From contig NZ_JADFFL010000002.1 in assembly GCF_015222005.1 (NCBI RefSeq), positions 760,748 to 824,747 of the forward strand: a stretch of DNA of 64,000 nt. The letters run 5' to 3'. Positions within the stretch are counted from its first letter, which is position 1, and each line of letters begins with the position of its first letter. This DNA comes from Mucilaginibacter myungsuensis (GTDB lineage: Bacteria; Bacteroidota; Bacteroidia; Sphingobacteriales; Sphingobacteriaceae). The notes beneath the pieces are model-generated. The model made no database searches, was not told the origin of the DNA, and worked only from the letters and a program-made list of their open reading frames with translations. The position numbers and the translations under genes are program-made. Positions 34,873 to 44,052 of this stretch are shown here, in pieces.

Positions 34873-35405
34873 ATGAAGGAAGTATTGTTGGGCATACCCC
34901 GCACGGCGATGGAAGTATTTGAAATGCTACCCGAAGTAACTTTATGCGAAGTAATTGACAACGCTTTATATGTGTCGCCATCACCTACTACCGATCACCA
35001 AAGAATTTCAATGAAATTATCCTCCCGGATAGAGCTTTATGTTAGCGATAATGCTTGGGAGAGATATTTGCAGCCCCTTATGATGTTTACCTGAATGAAG
35101 GTGGTGAAAACGTTGTTCAGCCAGATCTTCTTTTTGTAAAAGCAGACCGAAGCGATATCATTCAAAAAAAAGGAGTTGTTGGCTCACCTGATTTCGTGAT
35201 AGAGATCTTATCGACCAACGATAAACTTGACAGGCAAACCAAATTAGAACTCTACCAGCGCAACCGCATCCTTGAGTATTTCATCATAGACCCGGAAACC
35301 AAACAGGTTTGGCATTATCTGTTGGTAGATGGTGTTTATGAACTTAAAACTTCGCAAGCAGGGGAGGTGGACATCCAACAGCTATCATTGAAAGTAAAAT
35401 TCTAA
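34873..35405 (+). pseudogene. Uma2-family protein gene, broken by a 1-base frameshift
   Basis: The first part (34873-35094, MKEVLLGIPRTAMEVFEML through LSSRIELYVSDNA) and the second part (from about 35055, LGEIFAAPYDVYLNEGG to the stop) together match one Uma2-type restriction-endonuclease-fold protein. The frame change is at about 35053, where one base appears to be missing in GATAATGCTTGGG. In the joined product the PD-(D/E)xK-like core (VVQPDLLFV, DFVIEILSTNDKLDR) is intact. It may be a real recent mutation or a sequencing error; Uma2-like proteins are abundant and of unclear function. Confidence 0.82.
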
Positions 35406-35409
35406 ACCG

Positions 35410-35865
35410 TTACTCCACACACTTATCCTTGCGGCGGGTATCTACAATGTAAATGATCTTCCACCCTGCGGTGGTCTTCATCATCTGAAAAATATTCACT
35501 CCGCAATGGCTGAACTTTTCGCCAACGTAAAACTTGTAAGGTGTCCACGCCATGGCTAAAGGACCGTCGATCTTAATATCGTTGAAGGTGATCCGCTCGT
35601 CGTAAACTTCGGTGTGCGGTTTGCCTACGCTGGTTACAAAAGCTGATGCTTTCTCGGTCACCAATCGGGTCGACCCGTCTTTGTTGATCCCCACACTTTG
35701 CAATACCATATCCTTGTGAAAGGTAGCTGCCAGCATGGCCGTATCGCCTTTGCGCATCCCGTCAAACATGGTAGTGATCGTTTTTTTGATGTCAGCCTCG
35801 TCGGTTTGGCAAAAGGCTGATAGCGTAAATATGCTGAGGAGCAGGGCAAGGGCGGTTTTGTACAT
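35410..35865 (-). CDS. Secreted NTF2-like (SnoaL/DUF4440-type) protein
   Basis: 151 residues. The signal peptide MYKTALALLLSIFTLSAFCQ is followed by a single cone-shaped NTF2-like domain (IKKTITTMFDGMRKGDTAML, ATFHKDMVLQSVG, AWTPYKFYVGEKFSHCG, and GWKIIYIVDTRR). Such proteins are small-molecule binding or isomerase folds; this one would be periplasmic and no ligand can be inferred. It converges with the Uma2 pseudogene 4 bp away. Confidence 0.85.
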   Translation of the reverse strand: MYKTALALLLSIFTLSAFCQTDEADIKKTITTMFDGMRKGDTAMLAATFHKDMVLQSVGINKDGSTRLVTEKASAFVTSVGKPHTEVYDERITFNDIKIDGPLAMAWTPYKFYVGEKFSHCGVNIFQMMKTTAGWKIIYIVDTRRKDKCVE

Positions 35866-36008
35866 GGCGTTCAGTTTTTACTAAGATATCATTTTAATAA
35901 TATGACCACAAATAACAGATTGGTGTGACAAAGCGATCACAATTTTATGACCGATAATAAATGTTTAAACATCAATTTTGCCATCGAACTTTAAAAACAC
36001 ATAGAACA

Positions 36009-36638
36009 ATGGCACTATTAGAAGATTTAAAATGGCGCGCAGCCATCAAGATATTCGACGCGGATAAAAAAGTTAGCGACGAGCAATTGAACGACCTTTT
36101 AGCAGCAGCCCGTTTGGCACCATCATCGGGTGGTTTGCAACCTTATCGCATTATTGTGGTAACAGACCCGGCCGTACGTGCAAAGTTGCGCGAGGTAGGT
36201 TATAACCAGGCACAGATCACCGATGCATCGGCACTGATCATTTTTGCTGCCGAAACCAAAGTTGACGAGCAATTGGTAGCCACATTTATTGATAACGTTG
36301 CCACAACCCGCGGCGTAGACCGTGCATCATTAGCCGGATTTGAGGGTATGGTGAACGGCTCTATCAAAAGCAGGACCGAAGCAGAGAACATTGCCTGGGC
36401 GCAAAAACAAGCCTACATTTCGGTAGGCGTATTAACCGCCGCTGCTGCCGATCTAAAGATAGACGCTTGCAGCATGGAAGGCTTTAGTGTAGATGGTTTT
36501 AACGAAGTATTGGGACTGACCGAAAAAGGCCTGACCGCCAGCGTAGCTGTAGCCGTAGGTTACCGCTCTGATGCCGACGTATACAGCAAAGCTGCCAAAG
36601 TGCGTAAGCCGGAAGATCAGTTGTTTATTAGGATATAA
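36009..36638 (+). CDS. Nitroreductase-family NAD(P)H oxidoreductase
   Basis: 209 residues from 36009 (MALLEDLKWRAAIKIFDADK); an earlier in-frame start at 35961 would add 16 poorly conserved residues. The FMN-binding core is clear: RAAIKIFDADKKVSDEQLND, AARLAPSSGGLQPYRIIVV, and AWAQKQAYISVGVLTAAAAD. These are NfsB/oxygen-insensitive nitroreductase features, so it would reduce quinones, flavins or nitro compounds with NAD(P)H in the cytosol. It is monocistronic, and a terminator shared with lysS follows. Confidence 0.93.
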   Translation: MALLEDLKWRAAIKIFDADKKVSDEQLNDLLAAARLAPSSGGLQPYRIIVVTDPAVRAKLREVGYNQAQITDASALIIFAAETKVDEQLVATFIDNVATTRGVDRASLAGFEGMVNGSIKSRTEAENIAWAQKQAYISVGVLTAAAADLKIDACSMEGFSVDGFNEVLGLTEKGLTASVAVAVGYRSDADVYSKAAKVRKPEDQLFIRI

Positions 36639-36703
36639 GCGAGCCGCGCGCCATCATGAGGAGCTACTACCGGCTACTTGGTGATTTCCGATAATGAAGC
36701 TTT

Positions 36704-36738
36704 ATAAAAAAAGAGGCGCAAATTGCACCTCTTTTTTT
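36704..36738. terminator. Bidirectional terminator between nitroreductase and lysS
   Basis: The stem AAGAGGCGCAA / TTGCACCTCTT is flanked by A-runs on the left and T-runs on the right. It has a C-A mismatch on the plus strand but a G-U pair on the minus strand, so it suits lysS best. Confidence 0.8.
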
Positions 36739-36761
36739 GTTATCTATAAGCAGAGCTCTGC

Positions 36762-38483
36762 TTACGCGAACCAAGCCATCACCTCTTCTTTAGCAGGCAT
36801 GGTCAGATCTAACTTTAATTTCTTACGCATCCCGCCAAGGTCGTTAAATACCTTATTCGGATTGCCGGCTTTCAGTTCTTCAACGGTGTTGAAGCCCATT
36901 TTATTCAGGACAGGCACCCATTCGGCAGCTACACCGGCAGCTACAAAATCATCAACAGTAACAACCTTCGCTTTTTTCTCCGGGCGCATTTGCGGGAAGA
37001 ATAATACTTCCTGGATGGTGCTTTGGTTGGTCATCAGCATCACCAAACGGTCGATACCGACACCTAAGCCCGATGTTGGCGGCATACCGTATTCTAAGGC
37101 GCGTAAAAAGTCCTCGTCGGTTGCCATGGCTTCTTCATCACCACGACCGGCCAATAACAACTGATCCTCAAAACGCTCACGCTGATCGATCGGATCGTTC
37201 AGCTCAGAATAAGCGTTAGCGATCTCTTTGCCGTTAACAAATAATTCAAAACGCTCTACCAAGCCATCTTTGCTGCGGTGTTTTTTAGCCAGCGGGGTCA
37301 TCTCGATAGGGTAATCGGTAATGTAGGTCGGCTGGATCAGGTTAGCTTCAACTTTAGCGCTGAAGATCTCGTCAACCAGTTTACCTTTGCCCATGGTAGC
37401 ATCAACTTCGATACCTAAGCCGCCACAGGTTTGACGTAACGCCGCCTCGTCCATTTGCGATACATCGATACCTGTATATTTTAGGATCGAATCATACATC
37501 GACAGCTTTTCGTACTCGCCGCCAAATTCGATCTCTTTATCGCCCACTTTAACTTTGGTAGTACCGTGTACGGCCATTGCGACCTTGGCCAAACATTCCT
37601 CTACCATGGCCATCATCCAGATGTAGTCTTTATAGGCTACATAGATCTCCATTGCGGTGTACTCCGGGTTGTGCGTGCGGTCCATACCTTCGTTACGGAA
37701 CATCTTACCGAACTCGTACACGCCATCAAAGCCTGCAACGATCAATCTTTTCAGATATAGCTCGTTTGCGATACGCAGGTACAGTGGCATATCCAAAGTA
37801 TTGTGGTGCGTATTGAACGGACGTGCCGCCGCGCCACCGTGGATAGACTGCAATATTGGCGTCTCTACCTCCATCCAACCCTGATCGTTAAAGTAATTAC
37901 GCATAGTGTTAATTACTTTAGAGCGGTTAATGAAGATCAGTTTGTAATCCGGGTTAACGGTCAAGTCGACATAGCGTTGACGGTAACGTAATTCAGGATC
38001 GGTAAAAGCATCATATACATTGCCATCATCATCACGACGGACCACCGGAAGCGGTTTCAACGATTTTGATAGGATGGTCAGCTCCTGCGTATGTACTGAT
38101 ATCTCGCCTGTTTGTGTAATGAAACCATAGCCTTTAACACCAACGTAATCGCCAATATCTAACAGTTTTTTAAATACGGTATTATATAGGGTCTTGTCTT
38201 CGCCCGGGCAAATATCATCACGCTTAATGTACACCTGCACACGGCCGGTGCTATCTTGCAATTCAAAAAAAGCAGCGCTACCCATGATACGGCGTAACAT
38301 GATACGACCGGCAACGGTCACTTCCTTAAAGGCATCAGGGTTAGCTTCAAAATTATCATTGATATCCTTAGCAAAGGCGGTAACCTTATATTCTTCGGCC
38401 GGATAAGGGTCAATACCTAAAGCACGCAATTCGGCTAACGACTTGCGACGAAATATTTCCTGTTCGGATAGGGCAATACTCAT
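36762..38483 (-). CDS. lysS: Lysyl-tRNA synthetase (class II)
   Basis: 573 residues. It has an N-terminal OB-fold anticodon-binding domain ([20 protein letters not shown]), then the class II core with motif 2 ([20 protein letters not shown]) and motif 3 ([15 protein letters not shown]). It charges tRNA-Lys using ATP. It is about 70 residues longer than the E. coli enzyme; the extra C-terminal segment ([20 protein letters not shown] onward) is a helical tail also found in other Bacteroidota LysRS proteins. Essential gene, monocistronic, minus strand. Confidence 0.97.
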   Translation of the reverse strand: MSIALSEQEIFRRKSLAELRALGIDPYPAEEYKVTAFAKDINDNFEANPDAFKEVTVAGRIMLRRIMGSAAFFELQDSTGRVQVYIKRDDICPGEDKTLYNTVFKKLLDIGDYVGVKGYGFITQTGEISVHTQELTILSKSLKPLPVVRRDDDGNVYDAFTDPELRYRQRYVDLTVNPDYKLIFINRSKVINTMRNYFNDQGWMEVETPILQSIHGGAAARPFNTHHNTLDMPLYLRIANELYLKRLIVAGFDGVYEFGKMFRNEGMDRTHNPEYTAMEIYVAYKDYIWMMAMVEECLAKVAMAVHGTTKVKVGDKEIEFGGEYEKLSMYDSILKYTGIDVSQMDEAALRQTCGGLGIEVDATMGKGKLVDEIFSAKVEANLIQPTYITDYPIEMTPLAKKHRSKDGLVERFELFVNGKEIANAYSELNDPIDQRERFEDQLLLAGRGDEEAMATDEDFLRALEYGMPPTSGLGVGIDRLVMLMTNQSTIQEVLFFPQMRPEKKAKVVTVDDFVAAGVAAEWVPVLNKMGFNTVEELKAGNPNKVFNDLGGMRKKLKLDLTMPAKEEVMAWFA

Positions 38484-38586
38484 TTCTGTATCAGTAATTT
38501 ATTGAGGCGCAAAAATAGGGAATTTTGGGGAGATATGAGATGATAGATTTGAGGCGTGAGAAGCAGTTGAGTGAACACCGCCGTCC

Positions 38587-38617
38587 GTGTCGTTCTTCAA
38601 CAAGCTCAGAATGACAC
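38587..38617. repeat. Small hairpin in the lysS upstream spacer
   Basis: GTGTCGTTCT and AGAATGACAC (with one G-U pair) flank TCAACAAGCTC. Sequences of this type are recurrent intergenic palindromes in Bacteroidota. It lies in the 174-bp gap between lysS and the propeller gene. Confidence 0.5.
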
Positions 38618-38657
38618 GCTACAATAATGTTCCGATCCCTAACTGCAAACTAACCGC

Positions 38658-40115
38658 CTACTGGGCACTCCCTCTTGATATCCTCACCAATCCATTAGCA
38701 GTAGTAGCATAGATCTGCCCTTTGGCATCCTGCATCAGTTGGAAAATGTTGAAGCCCGGCATTTTGCTATTACCGTTATGGTAATTTTCCCAACCGTCTT
38801 TCAGGTCGAAGCGGGCTATGCCCGACTTATCAGTGCCCAACCATAAGGCGTTCTCTACTTTGTCGTAAAGCAGGGTGGTGATGTGGTTAGCCGGCAGACC
38901 GGAATTTTTATCGTTATAAAAAGACCACTTACCATCGGCGCTCAGGATGGCCAGGCCTTCCTGATCCATGTCGTCGCCGGTATTGTTAAATGCGTGCAGG
39001 GCAAAATACATATTGCCTTTACCATCCTCAGTAATGTTGGTGATGATGGTGTTGTTAAGCGGGGTTTTGCTGCCGTTGTAGGCCGTCACCTTTTCGCTCT
39101 TACCGATCATGATCGATCCGCGGGAGGTGCCCATCCAAAGGCGTTTTTTGCTATCGAAGTAAGCATACTTCACATCGTTAGACGGCATTTGGAAAACCAC
39201 GTTTTTATCGATCAACCGCACTTTACCTTCTTTAAAGATCATCAAACCTTTGCCTGTCGGGAAAAATATCTCGCCGGTAGATGTAGCCACGATCTTGTAC
39301 GGTCGGGCGATCTGCAACCTGGTCGAGTCGAATACCTGCCAGCCTTTGTCGTTAAAAGTAAAGATGGCTTTGTTAGCGTAGATCCACTTGGTGTTATCCT
39401 TATCGGCGGCTATAGCCACAACTTCGGTGGTTGGAGTGAACGGCGAGTTCACCTCGTTCAGTTGCGTAAAGGCTTCGCCATTGTACAGCGTCATGCCGTG
39501 ATCGCTGCCGTACCAAAGCAGGTTGGTGCTGTCTATCATAGCGGCGGTGCTCACATTCTCGGGCAATGGCGAGTTGTAGCGGTTAAATGCCGTAATGGTA
39601 TAATTTTTTAGTAAAGGGTTGCTGTATTGATATTGTTTGTTGTAGACGGTTGCGTCACCGGCTGGTGCCAGCTGACTCAGATCCATACGTTGCATGCGGC
39701 CTACAATACGGCCATGTTCAATGGCAAATATCACGTTCACCGATGCGTTTACTTTTTTGCCGTTCACACGGGCCGGTCGCCAAATGGCGGTGTTAAGCAG
39801 GATGACCAGGTCATCGCTCAGCGGACTATGGCTCACATCGCTGTGGCTTAAAACTGATGCCAACCCCAACGAATCTACCAGTACCTGGAACGATACATTG
39901 CCCGATCCGCCTTGTAAGTTATAACGGTAGTTGATCTTATCTGCTATGATAGAAAGGGTAAAAGGCGCGCATACAGCCTGCGGGGTGCCGCAATCCATGC
40001 AGTAGGACATGCCCGGGCGCTCGTCAACTTTCTCCGAAAAAAGATTTTGTGCTAACAGCCCTTTAGTACCTAACAAACACAGCAAACAAGCAATAAACAG
40101 CGGGCGAATGATCAT
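38658..40115 (-). CDS. Secreted beta-propeller protein (two-component-regulator-type propeller)
   Basis: 485 residues with a signal peptide (FIACLLCLLGTKGLLAQ). An N-terminal region about 60-150 (VSFQVLVDSLGLASVLSHSD, then LLNTAIWRPARVNGKK) resembles a TonB C-terminal-like or energy-transducer fold. From residue 180 onward, repeated blades such as AAMIDSTNLLWYGSDHGMTL, DSKKRLWMGTSRG and NALWLGTDKSGIARFD match the Reg_prop propeller of hybrid two-component sensors. Here there is no membrane helix, kinase or regulator domain after the propeller, so it is a stand-alone periplasmic sensor or binding protein. It is probably monocistronic. Confidence 0.85.
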   Translation of the reverse strand: MIIRPLFIACLLCLLGTKGLLAQNLFSEKVDERPGMSYCMDCGTPQAVCAPFTLSIIADKINYRYNLQGGSGNVSFQVLVDSLGLASVLSHSDVSHSPLSDDLVILLNTAIWRPARVNGKKVNASVNVIFAIEHGRIVGRMQRMDLSQLAPAGDATVYNKQYQYSNPLLKNYTITAFNRYNSPLPENVSTAAMIDSTNLLWYGSDHGMTLYNGEAFTQLNEVNSPFTPTTEVVAIAADKDNTKWIYANKAIFTFNDKGWQVFDSTRLQIARPYKIVATSTGEIFFPTGKGLMIFKEGKVRLIDKNVVFQMPSNDVKYAYFDSKKRLWMGTSRGSIMIGKSEKVTAYNGSKTPLNNTIITNITEDGKGNMYFALHAFNNTGDDMDQEGLAILSADGKWSFYNDKNSGLPANHITTLLYDKVENALWLGTDKSGIARFDLKDGWENYHNGNSKMPGFNIFQLMQDAKGQIYATTANGLVRISRGSAQ

Positions 40116-40409
40116 GGAATATAATTAACACAAATATGGCTATCTTTTTTCATTTTAAGCAGCCTTGTTACACAGCCTCTAAGGTATTTAACAATTATGG
40201 TAGTAAACGTTAAAAAGTGTTAATTGGGTTATTGCGATAGTAGTGTGATAAGGTTTTTACACTGATCTGCACTAATTACTATTGAGGCGGTCGCGATTAG
40301 ATCGAATTGCACAAATTTTTAACAGCGGTATCGCAAGTAGAAGAATTCGGGTAATTCGTCCTTATCCGAGAAAATTAGTGTCTAAGTTCCTAATGTTAAC
40401 GTTCCTTAA
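40116..40409. other. Gene-free stretch upstream of the regulator remnant
   Basis: An AT-rich spacer divergent from the propeller gene. One forward frame (about 40372-40412) reads LVSKFLMLTFLN, which could be the frameshifted continuation of the response-regulator remnant that follows. Nothing else is recognisable. Confidence 0.4.
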
Positions 40410-40592
40410 TACCTGCACCGCAACCGCCTGCTCCCCCGCAAAGATCTGCTGACACAGGTTTGGGGCGATGATGACCTGTTCAGCTCGCGTAGTCTGGATG
40501 TGTATATATCGCGGCTACGCCGTTATCTTAACATAGACCACATGGTGCAGATCATCAATAACAGGGGTTTTGGTTATAAGCTGATCTGCTGA
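40410..40592 (+). pseudogene. C-terminal remnant of an RprY/OmpR-type response regulator
   Basis: The frame after an in-frame stop at 40407 encodes about 60 residues, YLHRNRLLPRKDLLTQVWGD, then FSSRSLDVYISRLRRYL and RGFGYKLIC. This is the winged-helix DNA-binding half of an OmpR-family regulator, close to RprY types. The receiver domain is absent and the upstream part is frameshifted, so the gene is a relic. No kinase is adjacent. Its stop codon sits in the stem of a 19-bp hairpin. Confidence 0.8.
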
Positions 40593-40619
40593 CGTTGCTA
40601 TCAGTAGATCAGCTTATAA
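40574..40619. terminator. 19-bp hairpin between the regulator remnant and msrB
   Basis: TTATAAGCTGATCTGCTGA at 40574-40592 pairs with TCAGTAGATCAGCTTATAA at 40601-40619 (one G-U pair). It includes the last codons of the remnant and separates two convergent genes. No T-run is present on either side. Confidence 0.7.
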
Positions 40620-40635
40620 AACAGCCCGCAGCCAC

Positions 40636-40998
40636 TTACCCCAGCGGTACAAACTTCATCGACACCGAATTTACACAGTGGCGCGTATTCTTTGCCGTCA
40701 TATACTCGCCTTCAAAAACGTGGCCCAAGTGTGCCCCGCAGTTTTCGCAAAGTATCTCTACCCGTCGGCCATCGGCATCCGCATCGCGGCGGACAGCGCC
40801 TGGTATCTCATCGTCGAAACTCGGCCAGCCGCAAAAGGATTCAAATTTATCTTCGGATCGGTACAGCGGGGCATCGCAGCGTTTGCACACGTACACGCCT
40901 TGCGCCTTATTGTTCAATAATTCGCCGGTAAAAGGGCGCTCGGTCCCTTTGTATAGTATTACCCTTTCTTCGTCGGGTGTTAATTCGTTATATGCCAT
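40636..40998 (-). CDS. msrB: Peptide-methionine (R)-S-oxide reductase
   Basis: 120 residues, a free-standing MsrB. The zinc site is Cys38/Cys41 ([10 protein letters not shown]) and Cys84/Cys87 ([10 protein letters not shown]). The catalytic Cys108 is in [11 protein letters not shown], matching RYCVNSxSLxF. Cys56 (SFCGWPSF) is a candidate resolving residue. It reduces methionine-R-sulfoxide in oxidised proteins with thioredoxin. No msrA is fused or adjacent, and no signal peptide is present. Confidence 0.96.
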   Translation of the reverse strand: MAYNELTPDEERVILYKGTERPFTGELLNNKAQGVYVCKRCDAPLYRSEDKFESFCGWPSFDDEIPGAVRRDADADGRRVEILCENCGAHLGHVFEGEYMTAKNTRHCVNSVSMKFVPLG

Positions 40999-41265
40999 TT
41001 TTTTCTTGATCTTACAGTTTATTTAAGAAGATCCCACCGATCTTGCTTTGCGCGTTTATTTATTTGTATCTGATATCAAAATTACGACAATTATGCATCG
41101 GCCTTTGTTTCACCAAGTAATGTTTACGCCTGTTTGACCATCTAAAAAAACTTTCGCCTTTTACCGTTGGCCTTTCTGCCTCAAAAAAGTACCACTCAGC
41201 ATAAATAAGCTGCCATTCGGCGTTAACTTGCTTAAACATCCATTATCGCTTTGCATCTTTACATC

Positions 41266-42030
41266 ATGGCACAACAAGCGATCATCACAGTTAAGGATCT
41301 GGTTAAACATTACGGCGATTTTAAGGCCGTTAATGGTATCAGCTTTGAGGTTTTCGAGGGCGAGATCTTTGGTTTGCTCGGACCTAACGGGGCTGGCAAG
41401 ACGACCACTTTAGAGATCATTGAGACCCTCCGTCAAAAAACATCGGGCAGTATCACGGTCGACGGTTTCGATATCGAGCGAGATACCGACAGCATCAAAC
41501 AACGCATCGGCGTACAGCTGCAAGCCGCCGGCTACTACCCCAACCTTAACCTGGCCGAACTTATCGACCTGTTCAGCGGCCTGTATGGCGTGCAAGTCTC
41601 ACCTATGGAGATGCTGGAAAAAGTAGCGCTGACCGACAAAGCCAAGGCTAAATACAAAGACCTATCGGGCGGACAGAAGCAACGCTTCTCTATCGCCACT
41701 ACGCTGATAAACAACCCACGCATTATCTTTTTAGATGAACCGACAACCGGTCTGGATCCGCAAGCCCGCCGTAACTTATGGGAGTTGATACGCCAGATAC
41801 GCGACGGCGGTACCACCGTGGTGATCACCACCCACTATATGGACGAAGCAGAAGAACTGTGCGACCGCGTTGCCTTTGTAGACGGCGGCCATATCATTGG
41901 CATAGATACCCCCGACCACTTTATAGATGAGTTGGTAGCATCCGGCTTCGAACGTAAAAAGCAAGTTAAGGCCGCCAACCTGGAGGATGTTTTTATCGCT
42001 AAAACGGGCAAGGAGTGGAGGGAAGGGTAA
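41266..42030 (+). CDS. ABC transporter ATP-binding protein
   Basis: 254 residues from 41266 (MAQQAIITVKDLVKHYGDFK); a nearby upstream frame start adds only 5 residues. Walker A GPNGAGKTT (39-47), signature LSGGQKQRFS, Walker B RIIFLDEPTTGLDP and the H-loop TTHYMDEAEEL are all intact. It is the motor of an ABC-2 type exporter (drug, lipid or polysaccharide efflux type). The permease gene follows after a repeat-filled 88-bp gap. Substrate unknown. Confidence 0.95.
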   Translation: MAQQAIITVKDLVKHYGDFKAVNGISFEVFEGEIFGLLGPNGAGKTTTLEIIETLRQKTSGSITVDGFDIERDTDSIKQRIGVQLQAAGYYPNLNLAELIDLFSGLYGVQVSPMEMLEKVALTDKAKAKYKDLSGGQKQRFSIATTLINNPRIIFLDEPTTGLDPQARRNLWELIRQIRDGGTTVVITTHYMDEAEELCDRVAFVDGGHIIGIDTPDHFIDELVASGFERKKQVKAANLEDVFIAKTGKEWREG

Positions 42031-42118
42031 GTCATAAGTTCTGAGTCCAAAGTTCTAAGTGACTCAGCGAACGGCTAAATAAATACAATACAGACTCAAG
42101 ACTTCAAACTTAAGACTT
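42031..42118. repeat. Word-repeat hairpin (AGTCCAAAGTTCTAAGT type)
   Basis: GTCATAAGTTCTGAGTCCAA on the left pairs with words such as GACTCAAGACTTCAAACTTA and GACTTATGAC on the right, which overlaps the permease ATG. The words match those in the TPP riboswitch P3 arm at 9427-9478. Confidence 0.65.
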
Positions 42119-43237
42119 ATGACATCAAAAAATTACAGCAATTTCCGCGCAACAATGGCCATTGCCAAGGCCAGTTTAAGATCTACCATGCGCAGCCCAT
42201 CAGCGGTGGTATTTACCCTTGCTTTTCCGTTGATCTTCATTGTGGTGTTCGCCAACGTTGGCGGTGCCGGGGTGAGTGTTGATGTGGCCGTAGCTAAAAA
42301 TAGCGATACTACTAATGCCGTTTATCAGGCACTAAAAAAGAACCCGATGATACGGTTGGTCAAGGGACTATCCAATGAGGACATTACGAAGAACCTAGCT
42401 AAGGGCTCGCTTGATGCTTCGATAGAGTTAAAGCCACAGCAGCCGATGAAGCCTATCGGGCTAACCGTTCAATATAGCAAGGCATCCACCAAGGGCGAGA
42501 TCTTAAAGTCGACTTTGAATAACATCTTTTATAAGATACAGTCGAGCGTTTACGAGAAGATCAACTCCTTTTCGGGCATGAAGATCCCCGACGTGATCGA
42601 TCTGAAAGAGACCACTATTACCGGGCGCAAACATTTATATATCGACTTTATACTGCCTGGTCAGTTGGGTTTCTCGTTGCTGAGCACCGGCGTTTTTGGT
42701 ACAGCCTTCGTGTTCCTCAACCTACGACAGAACCTGGTGATCAAGCGCTTTTTTGCTACCCCGGTAAAGGGTTACAGCATTATAGGTGGCGAGATGCTGG
42801 CCCGCATCATCTTTGGTTTGGCCGGTGCACTCATCATTATTTTGACAGGGCATTACCTTTTTGGCTTTACGCTGATACATGGTTTTGTGACGGTGTTAAA
42901 TATGCTGGTACTCTCTATTATAGGTCTGCTGATATTTATGGGATTTGGGTTCACGGTATCAGGCATCGCCAAGAACGAAAGCAGTATACCACCATTAGCA
43001 AATATCATTACCCTGCCGCAATTCCTGCTGTCGGGTACGTTCTTCAGCACCTCGGCTTTCCCGGCCTGGTTACGTTCACTTAGCGATGTGTTGCCGCTTA
43101 CCCACCTTAATAACGCCATGCGTAAAGTAGCGTTTGAGGGTGCCGGATTAGGCGATGTCACCCATCAATTACTCATCTTGTTGTTATGGGGTATCGCTGC
43201 GTATGCAGTGGCGATAAAGATCTTTAAGTGGGAGTAG
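42119..43237 (+). CDS. ABC-2 type transporter permease
   Basis: 372 residues. One N-terminal helix (about 26-45), a large extracytoplasmic loop (about 50-185, DVAVAKNSDTTNAVYQALKK), then five helices (GQLGFSLLSTGVFGTAFVFL, AGALIIILTGHYLFGFTLIH, NMLVLSIIGLLIFMGFGFTV and so on). The conserved ABC-2 segment PQFLLSGTFFSTSAFPAWLR precedes the last helices. It forms the membrane channel for the ATPase encoded just upstream. A terminator hairpin follows. Confidence 0.93.
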   Translation: MTSKNYSNFRATMAIAKASLRSTMRSPSAVVFTLAFPLIFIVVFANVGGAGVSVDVAVAKNSDTTNAVYQALKKNPMIRLVKGLSNEDITKNLAKGSLDASIELKPQQPMKPIGLTVQYSKASTKGEILKSTLNNIFYKIQSSVYEKINSFSGMKIPDVIDLKETTITGRKHLYIDFILPGQLGFSLLSTGVFGTAFVFLNLRQNLVIKRFFATPVKGYSIIGGEMLARIIFGLAGALIIILTGHYLFGFTLIHGFVTVLNMLVLSIIGLLIFMGFGFTVSGIAKNESSIPPLANIITLPQFLLSGTFFSTSAFPAWLRSLSDVLPLTHLNNAMRKVAFEGAGLGDVTHQLLILLLWGIAAYAVAIKIFKWE

Positions 43238-43238
43238 T

Positions 43239-43280
43239 AAAAAGTCCATAGCCCATAGTCAATGGTCCATGGACTTTTTT
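43239..43280 (+). terminator. Terminator of the ABC exporter operon
   Basis: AAAAAGTCCAT / ATGGACTTTTTT encloses word repeats CATAGCCCATAGTCAATGGT. The T-run lies at 43274-43280. It is both a terminator and a word-repeat hairpin. Confidence 0.8.
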
Positions 43281-43310
43281 ACCTTTGCTGTACTTACATT
43301 AAATTTAACA

Positions 43311-44033
43311 ATGTCCAAAGTTTTTAAAGCGCTGCTGATCTTAATAATATTCACCAACACTGCTTTTGGGCAAGACAATAAATTAGGCAGCTGGGGCATT
43401 TTCAACATCCAGATGCCGGGCGATAGCAGCCATAAATGGGGCGGGATGATAGAACTGCAATCGCGCAGTAACGAACTTTTTAACCAGTTCAATTACTACG
43501 AGACAAAAGGCGGGGTGAGTTACGATCTTGATAAAAATTTCACCGCGCTGTTAGGAGGTGGGCGCTACCTTACCTACGACTATAATAACCTTGGTGCCGG
43601 CCCGACTATTATAGAAGCGCGGATGTGGCAACAGATGACGCTAAGCCAATACCTGGACCGCATTAAATTAGAACATCGGTACCGGATAGAACAACGCTGG
43701 CTTAACGGCCATTACCGCAACCGTTTCAGATATCGTATAAATGCTTTTGTACCGCTGAACAAAAAGAAAGTTGGCCCCGAAACATTTTTTATCACGGTTT
43801 TCAACGAGATATTCCTGAATAACCACGAGCCGCATTTCGAGCGCAACCGTTTTTCGGCTGGCTTGGGTTATCAGTTCGATAAAAAGTGGATATTGCAGGC
43901 AGCGTGGTTAAATCAGTATAACTACGTTCCGGGTAAAGGCAGTGCTAAAAACAATATCGCATTTACGCTGATGTACCGCATCCTGCGCAAGAATGCTGTT
44001 GCCGGCGAGCGGATACCAAGTACCTCGGATTGA
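43311..44033 (+). CDS. DUF2490 outer-membrane protein
   Basis: 240 residues from 43311, where the signal peptide (KVFKALLILIIFTNTAFGQ) starts; an earlier in-frame ATG at 43269 lies inside the terminator hairpin. The strands LGSWGIFNIQMP, FNYYETKGGVSYDLDKNFTA, RLEHRYRIEQRW-like IKLEHRYRIEQRWLNGHYRN and FNEIFLNNHEPHFERNRFSA match DUF2490, a Bacteroidota barrel family. It would be a small outer-membrane barrel of unknown function. Confidence 0.88.
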   Translation: MSKVFKALLILIIFTNTAFGQDNKLGSWGIFNIQMPGDSSHKWGGMIELQSRSNELFNQFNYYETKGGVSYDLDKNFTALLGGGRYLTYDYNNLGAGPTIIEARMWQQMTLSQYLDRIKLEHRYRIEQRWLNGHYRNRFRYRINAFVPLNKKKVGPETFFITVFNEIFLNNHEPHFERNRFSAGLGYQFDKKWILQAAWLNQYNYVPGKGSAKNNIAFTLMYRILRKNAVAGERIPSTSD

Positions 44034-44052
44034 TCTTGAGTTGGGTCTCTAA

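Noticed and set aside
34873..35405. Programmed frameshift in the Uma2 gene
   Set aside because: No slippery heptamer or downstream pseudoknot seen, and Uma2 proteins are not known to use frameshifting.
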